Position numbers and translations under genes: made by a program. From the NCBI RefSeq assembly GCF_048268305.1, contig NZ_JBLWVT010000001.1, positions 372,001 through 436,000 of the forward strand: a stretch of DNA of 64,000 nucleotides, given 5' to 3'. The notes under the pieces were generated by a model. It did no database searches and had not been told where the DNA came from. It worked only from the letters and a program-made list of their open reading frames with translations. Shown piece by piece: positions 42,961 through 51,700 of this stretch; within the stretch, counting starts at the first letter, position 1, and the number at the start of each line of letters is the position of its first letter. The stretch is from Pseudodonghicola sp048268305. Lineage in GTDB: Bacteria > Pseudomonadota > Alphaproteobacteria > Rhodobacterales > Rhodobacteraceae.

Positions 42961-42975
42961 TTAACGCTGGATTAA
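42961..42975. promoter_or_regulatory. CtrA-type box upstream of dprA
   Basis: TTAACGCTGGATTAA is a perfect TTAA-N7-TTAA match, the full CtrA consensus, 46-60 bases upstream of the dprA ATG. TTAA is rare in this GC-rich sequence, so a chance match at this position is unlikely. Confidence 0.75.
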
Positions 42976-43043
42976 TCATGGCAAAAATGTGGCGGTGCTT
43001 GTCCGGATTTCGCCGCATTTCGCTATGCTCGGTCACCCTCGAA

Positions 43044-43084
43044 GGAAAATCGCCGCCCCGGAGTCCAAGCGGGGCGGCGATTCT
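43044..43084 (-). terminator. Terminator after tldD
   Basis: A 13-bp perfect stem (AATCGCCGCCCCG, 43048-43060, with its complement at 43070-43082) and a nine-base loop lie 45 bases after the tldD stop. On the minus strand the stem ends in a T-rich run (ATTTTCC). Confidence 0.88.
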
Positions 43085-43127
43085 ATGGTCAAGTGACGCT
43101 GTTGTCCGCCCGATCGGGCGGCGGGGA

Positions 43128-44549
43128 TCAGGCGGCAGAGCCACCCACGGTCAATTGGTCCATCAGCACGGTGGGTTGGCCGACGCCCACCGGCACCCAT
43201 TGGCCGTCCTTGCCGCAATTGCCCAGCCCCGGGTCCAGCGCCATGTCGTTGCCGAGGGCGCGGATGTGCTGCAACGAGGTCGGCCCGTTGCCGATCAGCG
43301 TGGCGCCCTTGACCGGGGCGCCGACCTTGCCGTTCTGCACCCGGTAGGCCTCGGTGCAGGAGAATACGAACTTGCCGTTGGTGATATCGACCTGGCCACC
43401 GCCGAATCCGACCGCCCAGATGCCATCCTTGATCTCGGCGACGATATCGGCCGGATCGGCATCGCCGCCCAGCATATAGGTGTTGGTCATCCGCGGCATC
43501 GGCGCATGGGCATAGCTTTCGCGCCGGCCGTTGCCGGTGGGCTCCACCCCCATCAGCCGGGCGTTCTGGCGGTCCTGCATATAGCCCACCAGGATGCCGT
43601 CTTCGATCAGCACGTTGCGGCGCGAGGGCGTGCCCTCGTCATCCACGGTGATCGAGCCGCGACGGTCGGGAATGGTGCCGTCGTCCAGCACCGTCACGCC
43701 CTTGGCGGCCACCTGCTTGCCCATCAGCCCGGCGAAGGCGGAACTGCCCTTGCGGTTGAAATCCCCCTCCAGCCCGTGGCCGATCGCCTCGTGCAGCAGG
43801 ATGCCGGGCCAGCCCGGGCCAAGCACCACCTCCATCACCCCGGCGGGGGCCGGAACCGCATCGAGGTTGACCAGGGCGATCCGCAGCGCCTCGCGCGCCT
43901 TGGCCTGCCAGTTCTCCGGGGCGATCAGCCCGTCGAGGCCGACGCGGCCGCCGCCGCCGGCGGTGCCGGTCTCGCGCCGACCGTTCTGCTCGACGATGAC
44001 TGAGACGTTCACCCGGGTCATCGGCCGCACATCCGTCACCATCACCCCGTCGGGGCGCATGATCGCCACCTCCTGCAACGAGGCGGAGAGGCTGGCCGAG
44101 ACCTGCACCACCCGGGGGTCGAGATCGCGGGCGAAGGCGTCGATCTCGCGCAGCGTCTCGATCTTCACCGGGAAGGCGATGCCGCCGATCGGATCCTCGT
44201 CAGTATAAAGCCGGTGGTTGGTGGCCTGCGGCGGCGGCGCCAGCACCCCGCCGCCCTGACCAACAGCAAGCCGCGCGGTTTCCGCGGCCCGGCGCAGCGA
44301 GGCGATCGAGACGTCGGTGGAATGGGCGTATCCCGCCACCTCGCCCTTGACCGCGCGCAGCCCGAAGCCTTCGGAGGCGTCGTAGCTCGCCGTTTTCAGC
44401 CGCCCGTCGTCGAAAACCAGCGCCTCGGATTTCCGCCGCTCGACAAAGAGTTCGCCGTCGTCGGCGCCCTCGGTGGCCGCTTTCACGATGGCGAGCGCCT
44501 CATCCTCCGGCAGGAGTGATTCGAACGGGCGGTAGGTCTCTGATCGCAT
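43128..44549 (-). CDS. tldD: Metalloprotease TldD
   Basis: A 473-residue subunit of the TldD/TldE (PmbA) zinc protease. The metal-binding motif is HEAIGHGLEGDFNRKGSS (HExxxH type). LVGYMQDRQNARLMGVEPTG, MPRMTNTYMLGG and FSCTEAYRVQNGKVGAPVKG are conserved TldD blocks. The enzyme processes modified peptides and unfolded substrates in the cytoplasm. Its partner TldE is not in the window. The FNR-type site at 44566-44579 lies only 17 bases upstream of its ATG, so binding there could also block tldD transcription. Confidence 0.95.
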   Translation of the reverse strand: MRSETYRPFESLLPEDEALAIVKAATEGADDGELFVERRKSEALVFDDGRLKTASYDASEGFGLRAVKGEVAGYAHSTDVSIASLRRAAETARLAVGQGGGVLAPPPQATNHRLYTDEDPIGGIAFPVKIETLREIDAFARDLDPRVVQVSASLSASLQEVAIMRPDGVMVTDVRPMTRVNVSVIVEQNGRRETGTAGGGGRVGLDGLIAPENWQAKAREALRIALVNLDAVPAPAGVMEVVLGPGWPGILLHEAIGHGLEGDFNRKGSSAFAGLMGKQVAAKGVTVLDDGTIPDRRGSITVDDEGTPSRRNVLIEDGILVGYMQDRQNARLMGVEPTGNGRRESYAHAPMPRMTNTYMLGGDADPADIVAEIKDGIWAVGFGGGQVDITNGKFVFSCTEAYRVQNGKVGAPVKGATLIGNGPTSLQHIRALGNDMALDPGLGNCGKDGQWVPVGVGQPTVLMDQLTVGGSAA

Positions 44550-44565
44550 TTCGCGGCCTCGTTAT

Positions 44566-44579
44566 TTGATCCAAATCAA
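44566..44579. promoter_or_regulatory. FNR/FnrL-type box between tldD and ctaC
   Basis: TTGATCCAAATCAA is a perfect match to the FNR consensus TTGAT-N4-ATCAA. It lies 147 bases upstream of ctaC and 17 bases upstream of tldD. It suggests oxygen-dependent control of the aa3 oxidase operon. Confidence 0.85.
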
Positions 44580-44725
44580 GAAGCGTCGCTGTGACGCAAG
44601 CATTTCGCTTTATCTGACAGGAAGAATATGGTTTTTTGCACAGTTAAAGACAACGGGTGCCTGCCGATCCCGTCGGCATTCGTTGGTTCCGGGAGGAGGG
44701 CGGGATCGACCGATCAGGACGAGAT

Positions 44726-45616
44726 ATGAAGAAGGTTTTGAGTCTTTCAGCGGGCTTTCTGGCCCTGAGCAGCCTGCCCCTCATGGCGGAGGAGGCGTTG
44801 GAGATCGTCGGCAAGCCGGTGAGCGGCAAGATGGGCTTCCAGCCCCCCGCGACGGAACTGGCCCGGAAGCTGCAGTGGCTCGATCACACGCTTCTGATCA
44901 TCATCGCCGCGATTACCCTGCTGGTCATCGGGCTGATTCTCTGGGTGATCGTCCGGTATAATCGGCGCGCCAATCCGACACCGGCCCGCTTTACCCATCA
45001 TTCGGCAATCGAAATCCTCTGGACCGTTGTACCGATCGTGATCCTTGCCTTCATCGGCGCGATTTCCCTGCCGGTGCTGTTCCAGCAGCAGGAGATCCCC
45101 GAGGCCGATATCACCATCAAGGTCACGGGATACCAGTGGTACTGGGGCTATGAATATGTCGACGCGGGCTTTTCCTTCGACAGCTACATGATCGGCCAGC
45201 CGGCGACCGGCGGGAATTATATGCTGACCCCCGAAGTCGAGGCCAAGCTGGTCGAGGCCGGCTATAGCCGTGACGAATTCCTGCTGGCGACCGACAACGC
45301 GGTGGTGGTGCCAGTCAACAAGATCGTTGTCATGAATGTGACCGGTGCGGACGTGATCCACTCCTGGGCGATGCCGGCCTTCGGGGTTAAGCAGGACGGC
45401 GTGCCGGGCCGGCTGGCGCAGCTCTGGTTCAAGGCTGAACGGGAGGGCATCTATTTCGGCCAGTGTTCCGAGCTTTGCGGCAAGGACCATGCCTTCATGC
45501 CGATCACGGTGAAAGTGGTCAGCCAGGAGGCCTATGACAAATGGCTGGAAAAGGCGATCGAGGAATACGCCGGCACTCCTGCCGCGCCGGCGAGCTACCA
45601 GGTCGCGGCCAACTGA
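44726..45616 (+). CDS. ctaC: Cytochrome c oxidase subunit II
   Basis: A 296-residue subunit of aa3-type oxidase with a signal sequence (MKKVLSLSAGFLALSSLPLMA), two membrane helices (TLLIIIAAITLLVIGLILWV, ILWTVVPIVILAFIGAISLP) and a periplasmic CuA domain. The copper ligands are seen in VIHSWAMPAFGVKQDG and FGQCSELCGKDHAFM (Cys-x3-Cys-x3-His-x2-Met). The ATG at 44726 is chosen for the signal peptide. It heads the ctaC-ctaB-coxF-ctaG-ctaE group; subunit I (ctaD) is not in the window. Confidence 0.97.
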   Translation: MKKVLSLSAGFLALSSLPLMAEEALEIVGKPVSGKMGFQPPATELARKLQWLDHTLLIIIAAITLLVIGLILWVIVRYNRRANPTPARFTHHSAIEILWTVVPIVILAFIGAISLPVLFQQQEIPEADITIKVTGYQWYWGYEYVDAGFSFDSYMIGQPATGGNYMLTPEVEAKLVEAGYSRDEFLLATDNAVVVPVNKIVVMNVTGADVIHSWAMPAFGVKQDGVPGRLAQLWFKAEREGIYFGQCSELCGKDHAFMPITVKVVSQEAYDKWLEKAIEEYAGTPAAPASYQVAAN

Positions 45617-45674
45617 CGGAAAGACGAACGGCCGTGGACGGGGAGGACCGTCGGCCTTGGAGACGTGAAGAGAC

Positions 45675-46631
45675 ATGAGCGACGCCAGCATCAACCCCAG
45701 TATCACCACCAGTTCGGCCCCTGACCGCGAGGCCGGGTTCGGCGATTACTTCGCCCTGCTCAAGCCGCGGGTGATGTCGCTTGTCGTCTTCACCGCCCTG
45801 GTCGGGCTGGTGGCTGCGCCGGTTCCCGTCAATCCGATCGTCGGCTTTTGCGCGATCCTGTTCATCGCCATTGGCGGCGGCGCCTCGGGCGCGCTGAACA
45901 TGTGGTGGGATGCCGATATCGACATGGTGATGAAACGCACCAAGAATCGGCCGATCCCGCTGGGTCGGGTCGATGCGGGCGAGGCGCTGCAGATCGGTCT
46001 GGCGCTGTCGGGCCTGTCGGTGATGATGCTGGCGCTGGCCACCAATATCTTCGCCGGCGCCTTCCTGGCCTTCACCATCTTCTTCTATGTGGTGATCTAT
46101 ACCATCTGGCTGAAACGGGCGACGCCGCAGAATATCGTCATCGGCGGCGCTGCCGGGGCCTTCCCGCCGGTGATCGGCTGGATCGCCGCCACCGGCTCGA
46201 TGTCGATCGAGCCCTGGCTGATGTTCGCGCTGACCTTCCTGTGGACGCCGCCGCATTTCTGGGCGCTGGCGCTGTTCATGCGCTCTGACTATGACGATGC
46301 CGGCGTGCCGATGCTGACCGTGACCCATGGTCGCCGGTCGACCCGTCGCCACATCCTGGCCTATACCGTGCTGCTCGCCGTCTTTTCGCTGGGCGCGGCC
46401 TTCACCGGCATCGGCGGGCCGATCTATCTGGCGGTGTCGCTGGTGCTGAACGCGCTGTTCCTGCGCGGCGCCTGGCGGATCCTGCGCCGGGACGAGACGG
46501 CCTCGGAAGCCGACAATTTCAAGGTGGAGCGCGGGTTCTTCAAGCTGTCGCTGCTCTATCTCTTCCTGCATTTCGGCGCCATCCTGCTTGAGGCGGTGCT
46601 GAGGCCCTACGGGCTTGGGGGCTGGGGATGA
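45675..46631 (+). CDS. ctaB: Protoheme IX farnesyltransferase (heme O synthase)
   Basis: A 318-residue UbiA-family membrane enzyme that adds a farnesyl group to heme b on the way to heme a. The Asp-rich motif is NMWWDADIDMVMKRTKNRPI, and the second is SDYDDAGVPMLTVTHG. About nine hydrophobic helices are visible, and FLWTPPHFWALALFMRSDY is family-typical. It is encoded between ctaC and the assembly genes. Its stop overlaps the ATG of the small gene at 46628. Confidence 0.96.
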   Translation: MSDASINPSITTSSAPDREAGFGDYFALLKPRVMSLVVFTALVGLVAAPVPVNPIVGFCAILFIAIGGGASGALNMWWDADIDMVMKRTKNRPIPLGRVDAGEALQIGLALSGLSVMMLALATNIFAGAFLAFTIFFYVVIYTIWLKRATPQNIVIGGAAGAFPPVIGWIAATGSMSIEPWLMFALTFLWTPPHFWALALFMRSDYDDAGVPMLTVTHGRRSTRRHILAYTVLLAVFSLGAAFTGIGGPIYLAVSLVLNALFLRGAWRILRRDETASEADNFKVERGFFKLSLLYLFLHFGAILLEAVLRPYGLGGWG

Positions 46632-46804
46632 GCTGGAGACCGCTTCACGATCTGCACCGGCGTCGCTTCGGCCGTAACCTCGGCGTGGGGCTGGTGCTGG
46701 GCGCCTTCGTGCTGATCGTCTTCGGCCTGACCATCGCCAAGACCCAGCGGGGGGAGGGGCCGCACCCGGTCGCCGCAGTTTCCCAAGGAGGAACGGGAAA
46801 CTGA
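46628..46804 (+). CDS. Small membrane protein of the oxidase operon (CoxF-like)
   Basis: A 58-residue open reading frame (MSWRPLHDLHRRRFGRNLGV...) whose ATG overlaps the ctaB TGA (ATGA at 46628-46631). It has a basic N-terminus, a single hydrophobic helix (GLVLGAFVLIVFGLTIA) facing inward, and a short Gly-rich tail. Position between ctaB and ctaG matches the small CoxF-type proteins of Rhodobacterales oxidase operons. It is probably an assembly aid, but no function is proven. The coupling and composition argue that it is a real gene. Confidence 0.85.
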   Translation: MSWRPLHDLHRRRFGRNLGVGLVLGAFVLIVFGLTIAKTQRGEGPHPVAAVSQGGTGN

Positions 46805-46839
46805 TGCGCCTGGGGAGGAGCTGAAGGGAGGAGGAAGAC

Positions 46840-47421
46840 ATGTCGGGCCAACAATCCGCCATCAAACGCACGGTGCTGCAGCTCGTGGCTGTCGTCGTCA
46901 CTATGGGCGCCCTCGCCTGGGCCGCGATTCCGGCCTATAACTGGTTCTGCCGGGTCACCGGCTATGGCGGCGAGACCAGCGTGGCCGAGACGGGGTCGGA
47001 GGTGATCCTGGATCGCACCATCAAGATCCGTTTCGACGCCTCCAAGGATCGGAACATGCCGTGGGAGTTCAAGCCGCTCCAGCGCGAGGTGACGCTGCGG
47101 ATCGGTGAAACCGGGCTGGCCTTCTACGAGGCCTATAACCCTACCGACCGGCCGATCGCCGGGCAGGCCTCCTATAACGTGGCGCCCTATTCGGCCGGCA
47201 GCTATTTCGACAAGATCGCCTGTTTCTGCTTCACCGAGCAGGTGCTGCAGCCCGGCGAGCGGGTGGAGATGCCGGTGTCCTTCTTCGTCGATCCCGCGAT
47301 CGTCGAGGATCCTGAGGCGAAATTCGTCCGCACCATCACCTTGTCCTATACATTCTACGAAATTGATCTGCCCGAGGGCTTTGCCGCCCTGTCCCAGAAG
47401 GCGGACACAAACCTGAACTGA
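46840..47421 (+). CDS. ctaG: Cytochrome c oxidase assembly protein CtaG (Cox11)
   Basis: A 193-residue copper chaperone with one N-terminal membrane helix (VLQLVAVVVTMGALAWAAIP) and a periplasmic immunoglobulin-like domain. The copper-binding CFCF motif is in FDKIACFCFTEQVLQPGE. PVSFFVDPAIVEDPEAKF and ITLSYTFYEID are conserved. It delivers copper to the CuB site of subunit I. A strong GGGAGGAGG lies just before the ATG. Confidence 0.96.
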   Translation: MSGQQSAIKRTVLQLVAVVVTMGALAWAAIPAYNWFCRVTGYGGETSVAETGSEVILDRTIKIRFDASKDRNMPWEFKPLQREVTLRIGETGLAFYEAYNPTDRPIAGQASYNVAPYSAGSYFDKIACFCFTEQVLQPGERVEMPVSFFVDPAIVEDPEAKFVRTITLSYTFYEIDLPEGFAALSQKADTNLN

Positions 47422-47443
47422 GACCGAGAGGAGAGGTCGCTTC

Positions 47444-48259
47444 ATGGCACACGCGAAAAATCACGACTACCATATCCTGCCCCCGTCTGCCTGGCCGCTG
47501 CTGGGGTCGATCGGCGGTTTCACCATGCTGTTCGGCGCGGTGCTCTGGATGCATGGGGTCACCTCGGCCGCCTTCTGGGTCGGGCTGATCCTGGTGCTCT
47601 ACACCATGTATGGGTGGTGGTCCGAGGTGGTGGCCGAGGCGCGGGTGGGCGACCACACGCCGGTGGTGCGGATCGGGCTGCGCTATGGCTTCATCCTCTT
47701 CATCATGTCCGAGGCGATGTTCTTCTTCGCCTGGTTCTGGTCGTTCTTCAAACATGCGATCTACCCGATGCAGGATTATTTCGGCACGGAATACGTCCCG
47801 CCGCATATCCAGGCCGTCGACCCGTTCCACCTGCCGCTGATCAACACGGTGATCCTGCTGCTGTCGGCCTGTGCCGTCACCTGGGCACACCATTCGCTGG
47901 TGCATGGCAACGATCGCAAGGGGCTGGTGCAGGGCCTGGCGATCGCCATCGCGCTGGGGCTCAGCTTCACCGGGCTGCAGGCCTATGAATATTTCGTCCT
48001 GCTGACTGACGAGGGCTGGGAATTCGGCGGTGACCAGTTCTATTCGAACTTCTTCATGGCGACCGGTTTCCATGGCTTCCACGTGATCATCGGCACGATC
48101 TTCCTGGCGGTCTGCCTGGTGCGCGCGATGAAGGGGGACTTCACCCCGGAAGAGCACGTCGGCTTCGAGGCGGCCGCCTGGTACTGGCACTTCGTCGACG
48201 TGGTCTGGCTGTTCCTGTTCTTCGCCGTCTACATCTGGGGCAGCTCGGGCCTGTCTTGA
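47444..48259 (+). CDS. ctaE: Cytochrome c oxidase subunit III
   Basis: A 271-residue integral membrane protein with seven predicted helices. Conserved blocks are AKNHDYHILPPSAWPLLGSI at the N-terminus, EAMFFFAWFWSFF, CAVTWAHHSLVHGN, GFHGFHVIIGTIFL and AAWYWHFVDVVWLFLFFAVY. It is the last gene of the oxidase group. A perfect rho-independent terminator follows about 50 bases after the stop, which separates this operon from surf1. Confidence 0.97.
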   Translation: MAHAKNHDYHILPPSAWPLLGSIGGFTMLFGAVLWMHGVTSAAFWVGLILVLYTMYGWWSEVVAEARVGDHTPVVRIGLRYGFILFIMSEAMFFFAWFWSFFKHAIYPMQDYFGTEYVPPHIQAVDPFHLPLINTVILLLSACAVTWAHHSLVHGNDRKGLVQGLAIAIALGLSFTGLQAYEYFVLLTDEGWEFGGDQFYSNFFMATGFHGFHVIIGTIFLAVCLVRAMKGDFTPEEHVGFEAAAWYWHFVDVVWLFLFFAVYIWGSSGLS

Positions 48260-48309
48260 GCGATTGCGGGGTTTGCGGTTGAAATCCCGCCCCCGCCCTA
48301 GGTAAAGCG

Positions 48310-48338
48310 AGGCGCGCGGACCCCCGCGCGCCTTTTTT
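48310..48338 (+). terminator. Rho-independent terminator after ctaE
   Basis: An 8-bp stem (GGCGCGCG / CGCGCGCC) with a six-base loop is followed by six T residues, about 50 bases after the ctaE stop and 18 bases before the surf1 start. Confidence 0.95.
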
Positions 48339-48356
48339 GTCCCCCGGAGCCCTGGC

Positions 48357-49037
48357 ATGCGCCGTTTCCTGTTCCTGCTGCTGATCGGCCTCGCCGGTGC
48401 TGCCGTTCTGGTGGCGCTGGGCAATTGGCAGATCCGGCGACTGGCCTGGAAACAGGCGGTCCTGGCCGAGATCTCGGCGCGGATCGACGAGGCGCCGGTG
48501 CCCTTGCCCGCCAATCCCGACCCGGAGCGCGACCGCTATCTCGCGGTCGAGGTGCAGGGCACGATGGAACCCGGAGAGATCGACGTTCTGGTCTCGACCA
48601 AGGCGCTTGGCGCCGGCTATCGGGTGATCGCGCCCTTCGTCACCGACACCGGGCGGCGCATCCTGATCGACCGCGGTTTCATCCCGGCAACCGACAAGGG
48701 GGCGCCCCGCGGCATCGGGCCGATGTCGGTGACGGGAAACCTGCACTGGCCGCAGGAGATCGACAGCTTTACCCCCGAACCTGATCTTGCCGCGAATATC
48801 TGGTTCGCCCGCGACGTGCCCATGCTGGCGAAGGAACTTCGAACCGAACCGGTGCTGCTGGTCGCGCGCAGCGAAAACGACCCCGCCATCACGCCCCTGC
48901 CGGTTTCGACCGAGGGAATTCCCAACGACCACTTGCAATATGCGGTGACCTGGTATGGTTTGGCGCTGATCTGGGCGGTGATGACCCTTTACTTTCTGTG
49001 GCGCACGCGCGCCCGATCGCGGAGTATCAAGCGATGA
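48357..49037 (+). CDS. SURF1 family cytochrome oxidase biogenesis protein
   Basis: A 226-residue protein with two membrane helices, one at each end (FLFLLLIGLAGAAVLVALGN and YAVTWYGLALIWAVMTLYF), and a periplasmic domain between them. LGNWQIRRLAWKQAVLAEI, VIAPFVTDTGRRILIDRGFI and NDHLQYAVTWYGLA are SURF1 hallmarks. SURF1 is thought to help insert heme a into subunit I. It follows the ctaE terminator and overlaps thrC (ATGA at 49034-49037), so it starts a new transcription unit or relies on readthrough. Confidence 0.93.
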   Translation: MRRFLFLLLIGLAGAAVLVALGNWQIRRLAWKQAVLAEISARIDEAPVPLPANPDPERDRYLAVEVQGTMEPGEIDVLVSTKALGAGYRVIAPFVTDTGRRILIDRGFIPATDKGAPRGIGPMSVTGNLHWPQEIDSFTPEPDLAANIWFARDVPMLAKELRTEPVLLVARSENDPAITPLPVSTEGIPNDHLQYAVTWYGLALIWAVMTLYFLWRTRARSRSIKR

Positions 49038-50422
49038 AATATGTCTCGACCCGCGGGCAGGCGCCCGTGCTGTCCTTTGAAGAGGCCATGCTGACCGGGC
49101 TGGCCCGCGACGGTGGCCTCTATCTGCCCGAATCGATCCCGCAGATGTCCACCGCCGACATCGCCGCGCTGGAAGGGCTGAGCTATGAAGAGGTTGCCTT
49201 CCGGGTAATGCACCCCTTCATCGGCGACAGCTTCACCGATGACGAATTCCGCGAGATCATCGCCAAGGCCTATGCCGGCTTCGGCCATATCGCCCGGGCG
49301 CCCTTGGTGGAACTGGCGCCGGGCCACTTCCTGCTCGAATTGTTCCACGGGCCGACGCTGGCCTTCAAGGACTTCGCCATGCAGCTGATCGGCCAGTTGT
49401 TCGAAGTGGCGCTGAAGCGGCGCGGTGATCGGGTGACCATCGTGGGCGCCACCTCGGGCGATACCGGTTCCGCCGCGATCGAGGCCTTCCGCGGGCTCGA
49501 GAATGTCGATGTCTTCATCCTCTTCCCGCATGGCCGGGTCAGCGAGGTGCAGCGCCGTCAGATGACGACGCCGGCCGATGCGAATGTGCATGCGCTGGCG
49601 CTCGATGGCGATTTCGACGATTGCCAGGCGCGGCTGAAGGACATGTTCAACGATTTCGAGTTCCGCGATGGCGTCAAGCTCGCCGGCGTCAACTCGATCA
49701 ACTGGGCGCGGGTGCTGGCGCAGGTGGTCTATTACTTCACCTCCGCCGTGGCATTGGGCGCGCCGCACCGCACTGTCAGCTTCACCGTGCCGACCGGCAA
49801 TTTCGGCGATATCTTCGCCGGCTATATCGCCAAGCGGATGGGGCTGCCGATCGACCGGCTGGTGGTGGCGACCAACCAGAACGACATCCTGCACCGCTGC
49901 CTGTCGGGGCAGGGCTATTTCAAGGGCGAGACCATCCCCTCGATCAGCCCGTCGATGGATATCCAGGTCAGCTCGAACTTCGAACGCGCGCTCTATTACG
50001 CCTATGATCAGGACAGCGCCGCCGTGGCGCAACTGATGAACGAGCTGCAGTCGGGAGGTTTCAACGTGAGCCAGGGCGCCATGCAGGCGCTGGCCGAGAC
50101 GTTCTCCTCTGGCCGCGCCTCGGAACAGGAAACGCTTGCCACCATCGCGACCACGCTGAAGCAGAGCGGCGAGCTGATCTGTCCGCATACCGCCGTCGGC
50201 GTGAAGGTGGCCGAAGAGGCGCGCGTGATCGGCACCCCGATGATCACGCTGGCCACCGCGCATCCGGCGAAATTCCCCGATGCGGTGGAGAAAGCCTGCG
50301 GCATCCGTCCACCCCTTCCCCCGCGGATGGCGGATCTGTATGACAGGCCGGAACGGGTGACGCGGATCGCCAACGATCTCAGCACCATCGAAGACCATAT
50401 CAAGGGACATATCGCCAGGTGA
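49034..50422 (+). CDS. thrC: Threonine synthase
   Basis: A 462-residue PLP enzyme that makes threonine from O-phosphohomoserine. The PLP lysine is in HGPTLAFKDFAMQLIGQLF. GATSGDTGSAAIEAFRG binds the substrate phosphate, and FTVPTGNFGDIFAGYIAKRM binds the PLP phosphate. The protein is of the long, proteobacterial type (MKYVSTRGQAPVLSFEEAML). The ATG at 49034 overlaps the surf1 stop, and the stop overlaps the peptidase GTG (50419-50422). This surf1-thrC-peptidase order is common in Rhodobacterales. Confidence 0.97.
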   Translation: MKYVSTRGQAPVLSFEEAMLTGLARDGGLYLPESIPQMSTADIAALEGLSYEEVAFRVMHPFIGDSFTDDEFREIIAKAYAGFGHIARAPLVELAPGHFLLELFHGPTLAFKDFAMQLIGQLFEVALKRRGDRVTIVGATSGDTGSAAIEAFRGLENVDVFILFPHGRVSEVQRRQMTTPADANVHALALDGDFDDCQARLKDMFNDFEFRDGVKLAGVNSINWARVLAQVVYYFTSAVALGAPHRTVSFTVPTGNFGDIFAGYIAKRMGLPIDRLVVATNQNDILHRCLSGQGYFKGETIPSISPSMDIQVSSNFERALYYAYDQDSAAVAQLMNELQSGGFNVSQGAMQALAETFSSGRASEQETLATIATTLKQSGELICPHTAVGVKVAEEARVIGTPMITLATAHPAKFPDAVEKACGIRPPLPPRMADLYDRPERVTRIANDLSTIEDHIKGHIAR

Positions 50423-51681
50423 GCGTTCAGCAGCATCAATTGGCCAACGGCTTCCGCATCGTCTCCGAGCGGATGCCGGGGTTGCAGTCGGCCTCTATCG
50501 GGATCTGGGTCACGGCCGGTGGACGGCACGAGCGGATCGAACAGAACGGCGTCGCCCATTTTCTGGAGCATATGGCCTTCAAGGGAACCAAGACGCGCAG
50601 CGCCCTGCAGATCGCCGAGGCGATCGAGGATGTCGGCGGCTATATCAACGCCTATACCTCGCGCGAGGTGACCGCCTATTATGTCCGGGTGCTCGAGGCC
50701 GATGTGCCGCTGGCGGTCGATGTGATCGCGGATATCCTGCTGAACCCGGTGTTCGACCCGCGAGAGATTGAGGTCGAGCGCGGGGTGATCCTGCAGGAGA
50801 TCGGCCAGGCCAATGACACGCCCGATGACGTGATCTTCGACTGGCTGCAGGAGGCGAGCTATCACGATCAGCCGCTGGGCCGCACCATCCTGGGGCCGAC
50901 CGAGCGGGTCAGCGCCTTTTCGCGCGATGATCTGGCGGGCTTCGTGTCCGAGCACTATTGCCCGGGGCAGATGATCCTGGCCGCTGCCGGCGCGGTCGAT
51001 CACGACCAACTGGTGCGATTGGCGACCGAACTCTTCGGCGATCTGCCGGCTGGCCCGGCGAGCGTGGTGACCCCGGCGCGGTTCACCGGCGGTGAATTCC
51101 GCAAGGTCAAGTCGCTGGAGCAGGCGCATTTCGCCCTGGCGCTGGAAAGCCCGGGCTATTGCGATGACGAGATCTATACCGCCCAGATCTATTCCAATGC
51201 GCTTGGCGGTGGCATGTCCTCGCGGCTGTTCCAGGAAGTGCGGGAAACGCGCGGCCTGTGCTACACGATCTTCGCCCAGACCGGCGCCTATGCCGATACC
51301 GGCACCACGACGATCTATGCCGGCACCTCGGCCGAGCAGATCGGCGAATTGGCTGGCATCACCATCGACGAGATGAAACGCGCCGCCGAGGACATGACCG
51401 ATGCCGAGATCGCCCGCGCCCGTGCGCAGATGAAGGCCGGCATGCTGATGGGGCTGGAAAGCCCGTCGAACCGGGCCGAACGGCTGGCGCGGCTGGTGCA
51501 GATCTGGGACAAGGTGCCGCCGTTGGAAGAGACGGTCGCACGGATCGACGCGGTGACCATCGAAGCGGTCCGCGCCTTTGCCGAGAAGACCGCGGTCGCG
51601 GCCCCGGCGGCGCTGGCGCTCTATGGTCCGGTCGAGGCGGCGCCGAGCCTGGCCGAGCTGCAAGAGCGGCGCGCCGCCTGA
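50419..51681 (+). CDS. M16 family zinc peptidase (mitochondrial processing peptidase-like)
   Basis: A 420-residue metallopeptidase. The inverted zinc motif HFLEH lies at residues 47-51 in NGVAHFLEHMAFKGT, and the distal glutamate is in EIEVERGVILQEI. The two-domain pitrilysin-like fold is complete (SRLFQEVRETRGLCYTIFA in the second half). It is similar to the beta subunit of mitochondrial processing peptidase. The substrate is unknown. The GTG start is coupled to the thrC stop. The end of the gene is palindromic around its TGA (GCC-TGA-GGC). Confidence 0.94.
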   Translation: MSVQQHQLANGFRIVSERMPGLQSASIGIWVTAGGRHERIEQNGVAHFLEHMAFKGTKTRSALQIAEAIEDVGGYINAYTSREVTAYYVRVLEADVPLAVDVIADILLNPVFDPREIEVERGVILQEIGQANDTPDDVIFDWLQEASYHDQPLGRTILGPTERVSAFSRDDLAGFVSEHYCPGQMILAAAGAVDHDQLVRLATELFGDLPAGPASVVTPARFTGGEFRKVKSLEQAHFALALESPGYCDDEIYTAQIYSNALGGGMSSRLFQEVRETRGLCYTIFAQTGAYADTGTTTIYAGTSAEQIGELAGITIDEMKRAAEDMTDAEIARARAQMKAGMLMGLESPSNRAERLARLVQIWDKVPPLEETVARIDAVTIEAVRAFAEKTAVAAPAALALYGPVEAAPSLAELQERRAA

Positions 51682-51700
51682 GGCGCGCGGAGTCCGAGAC

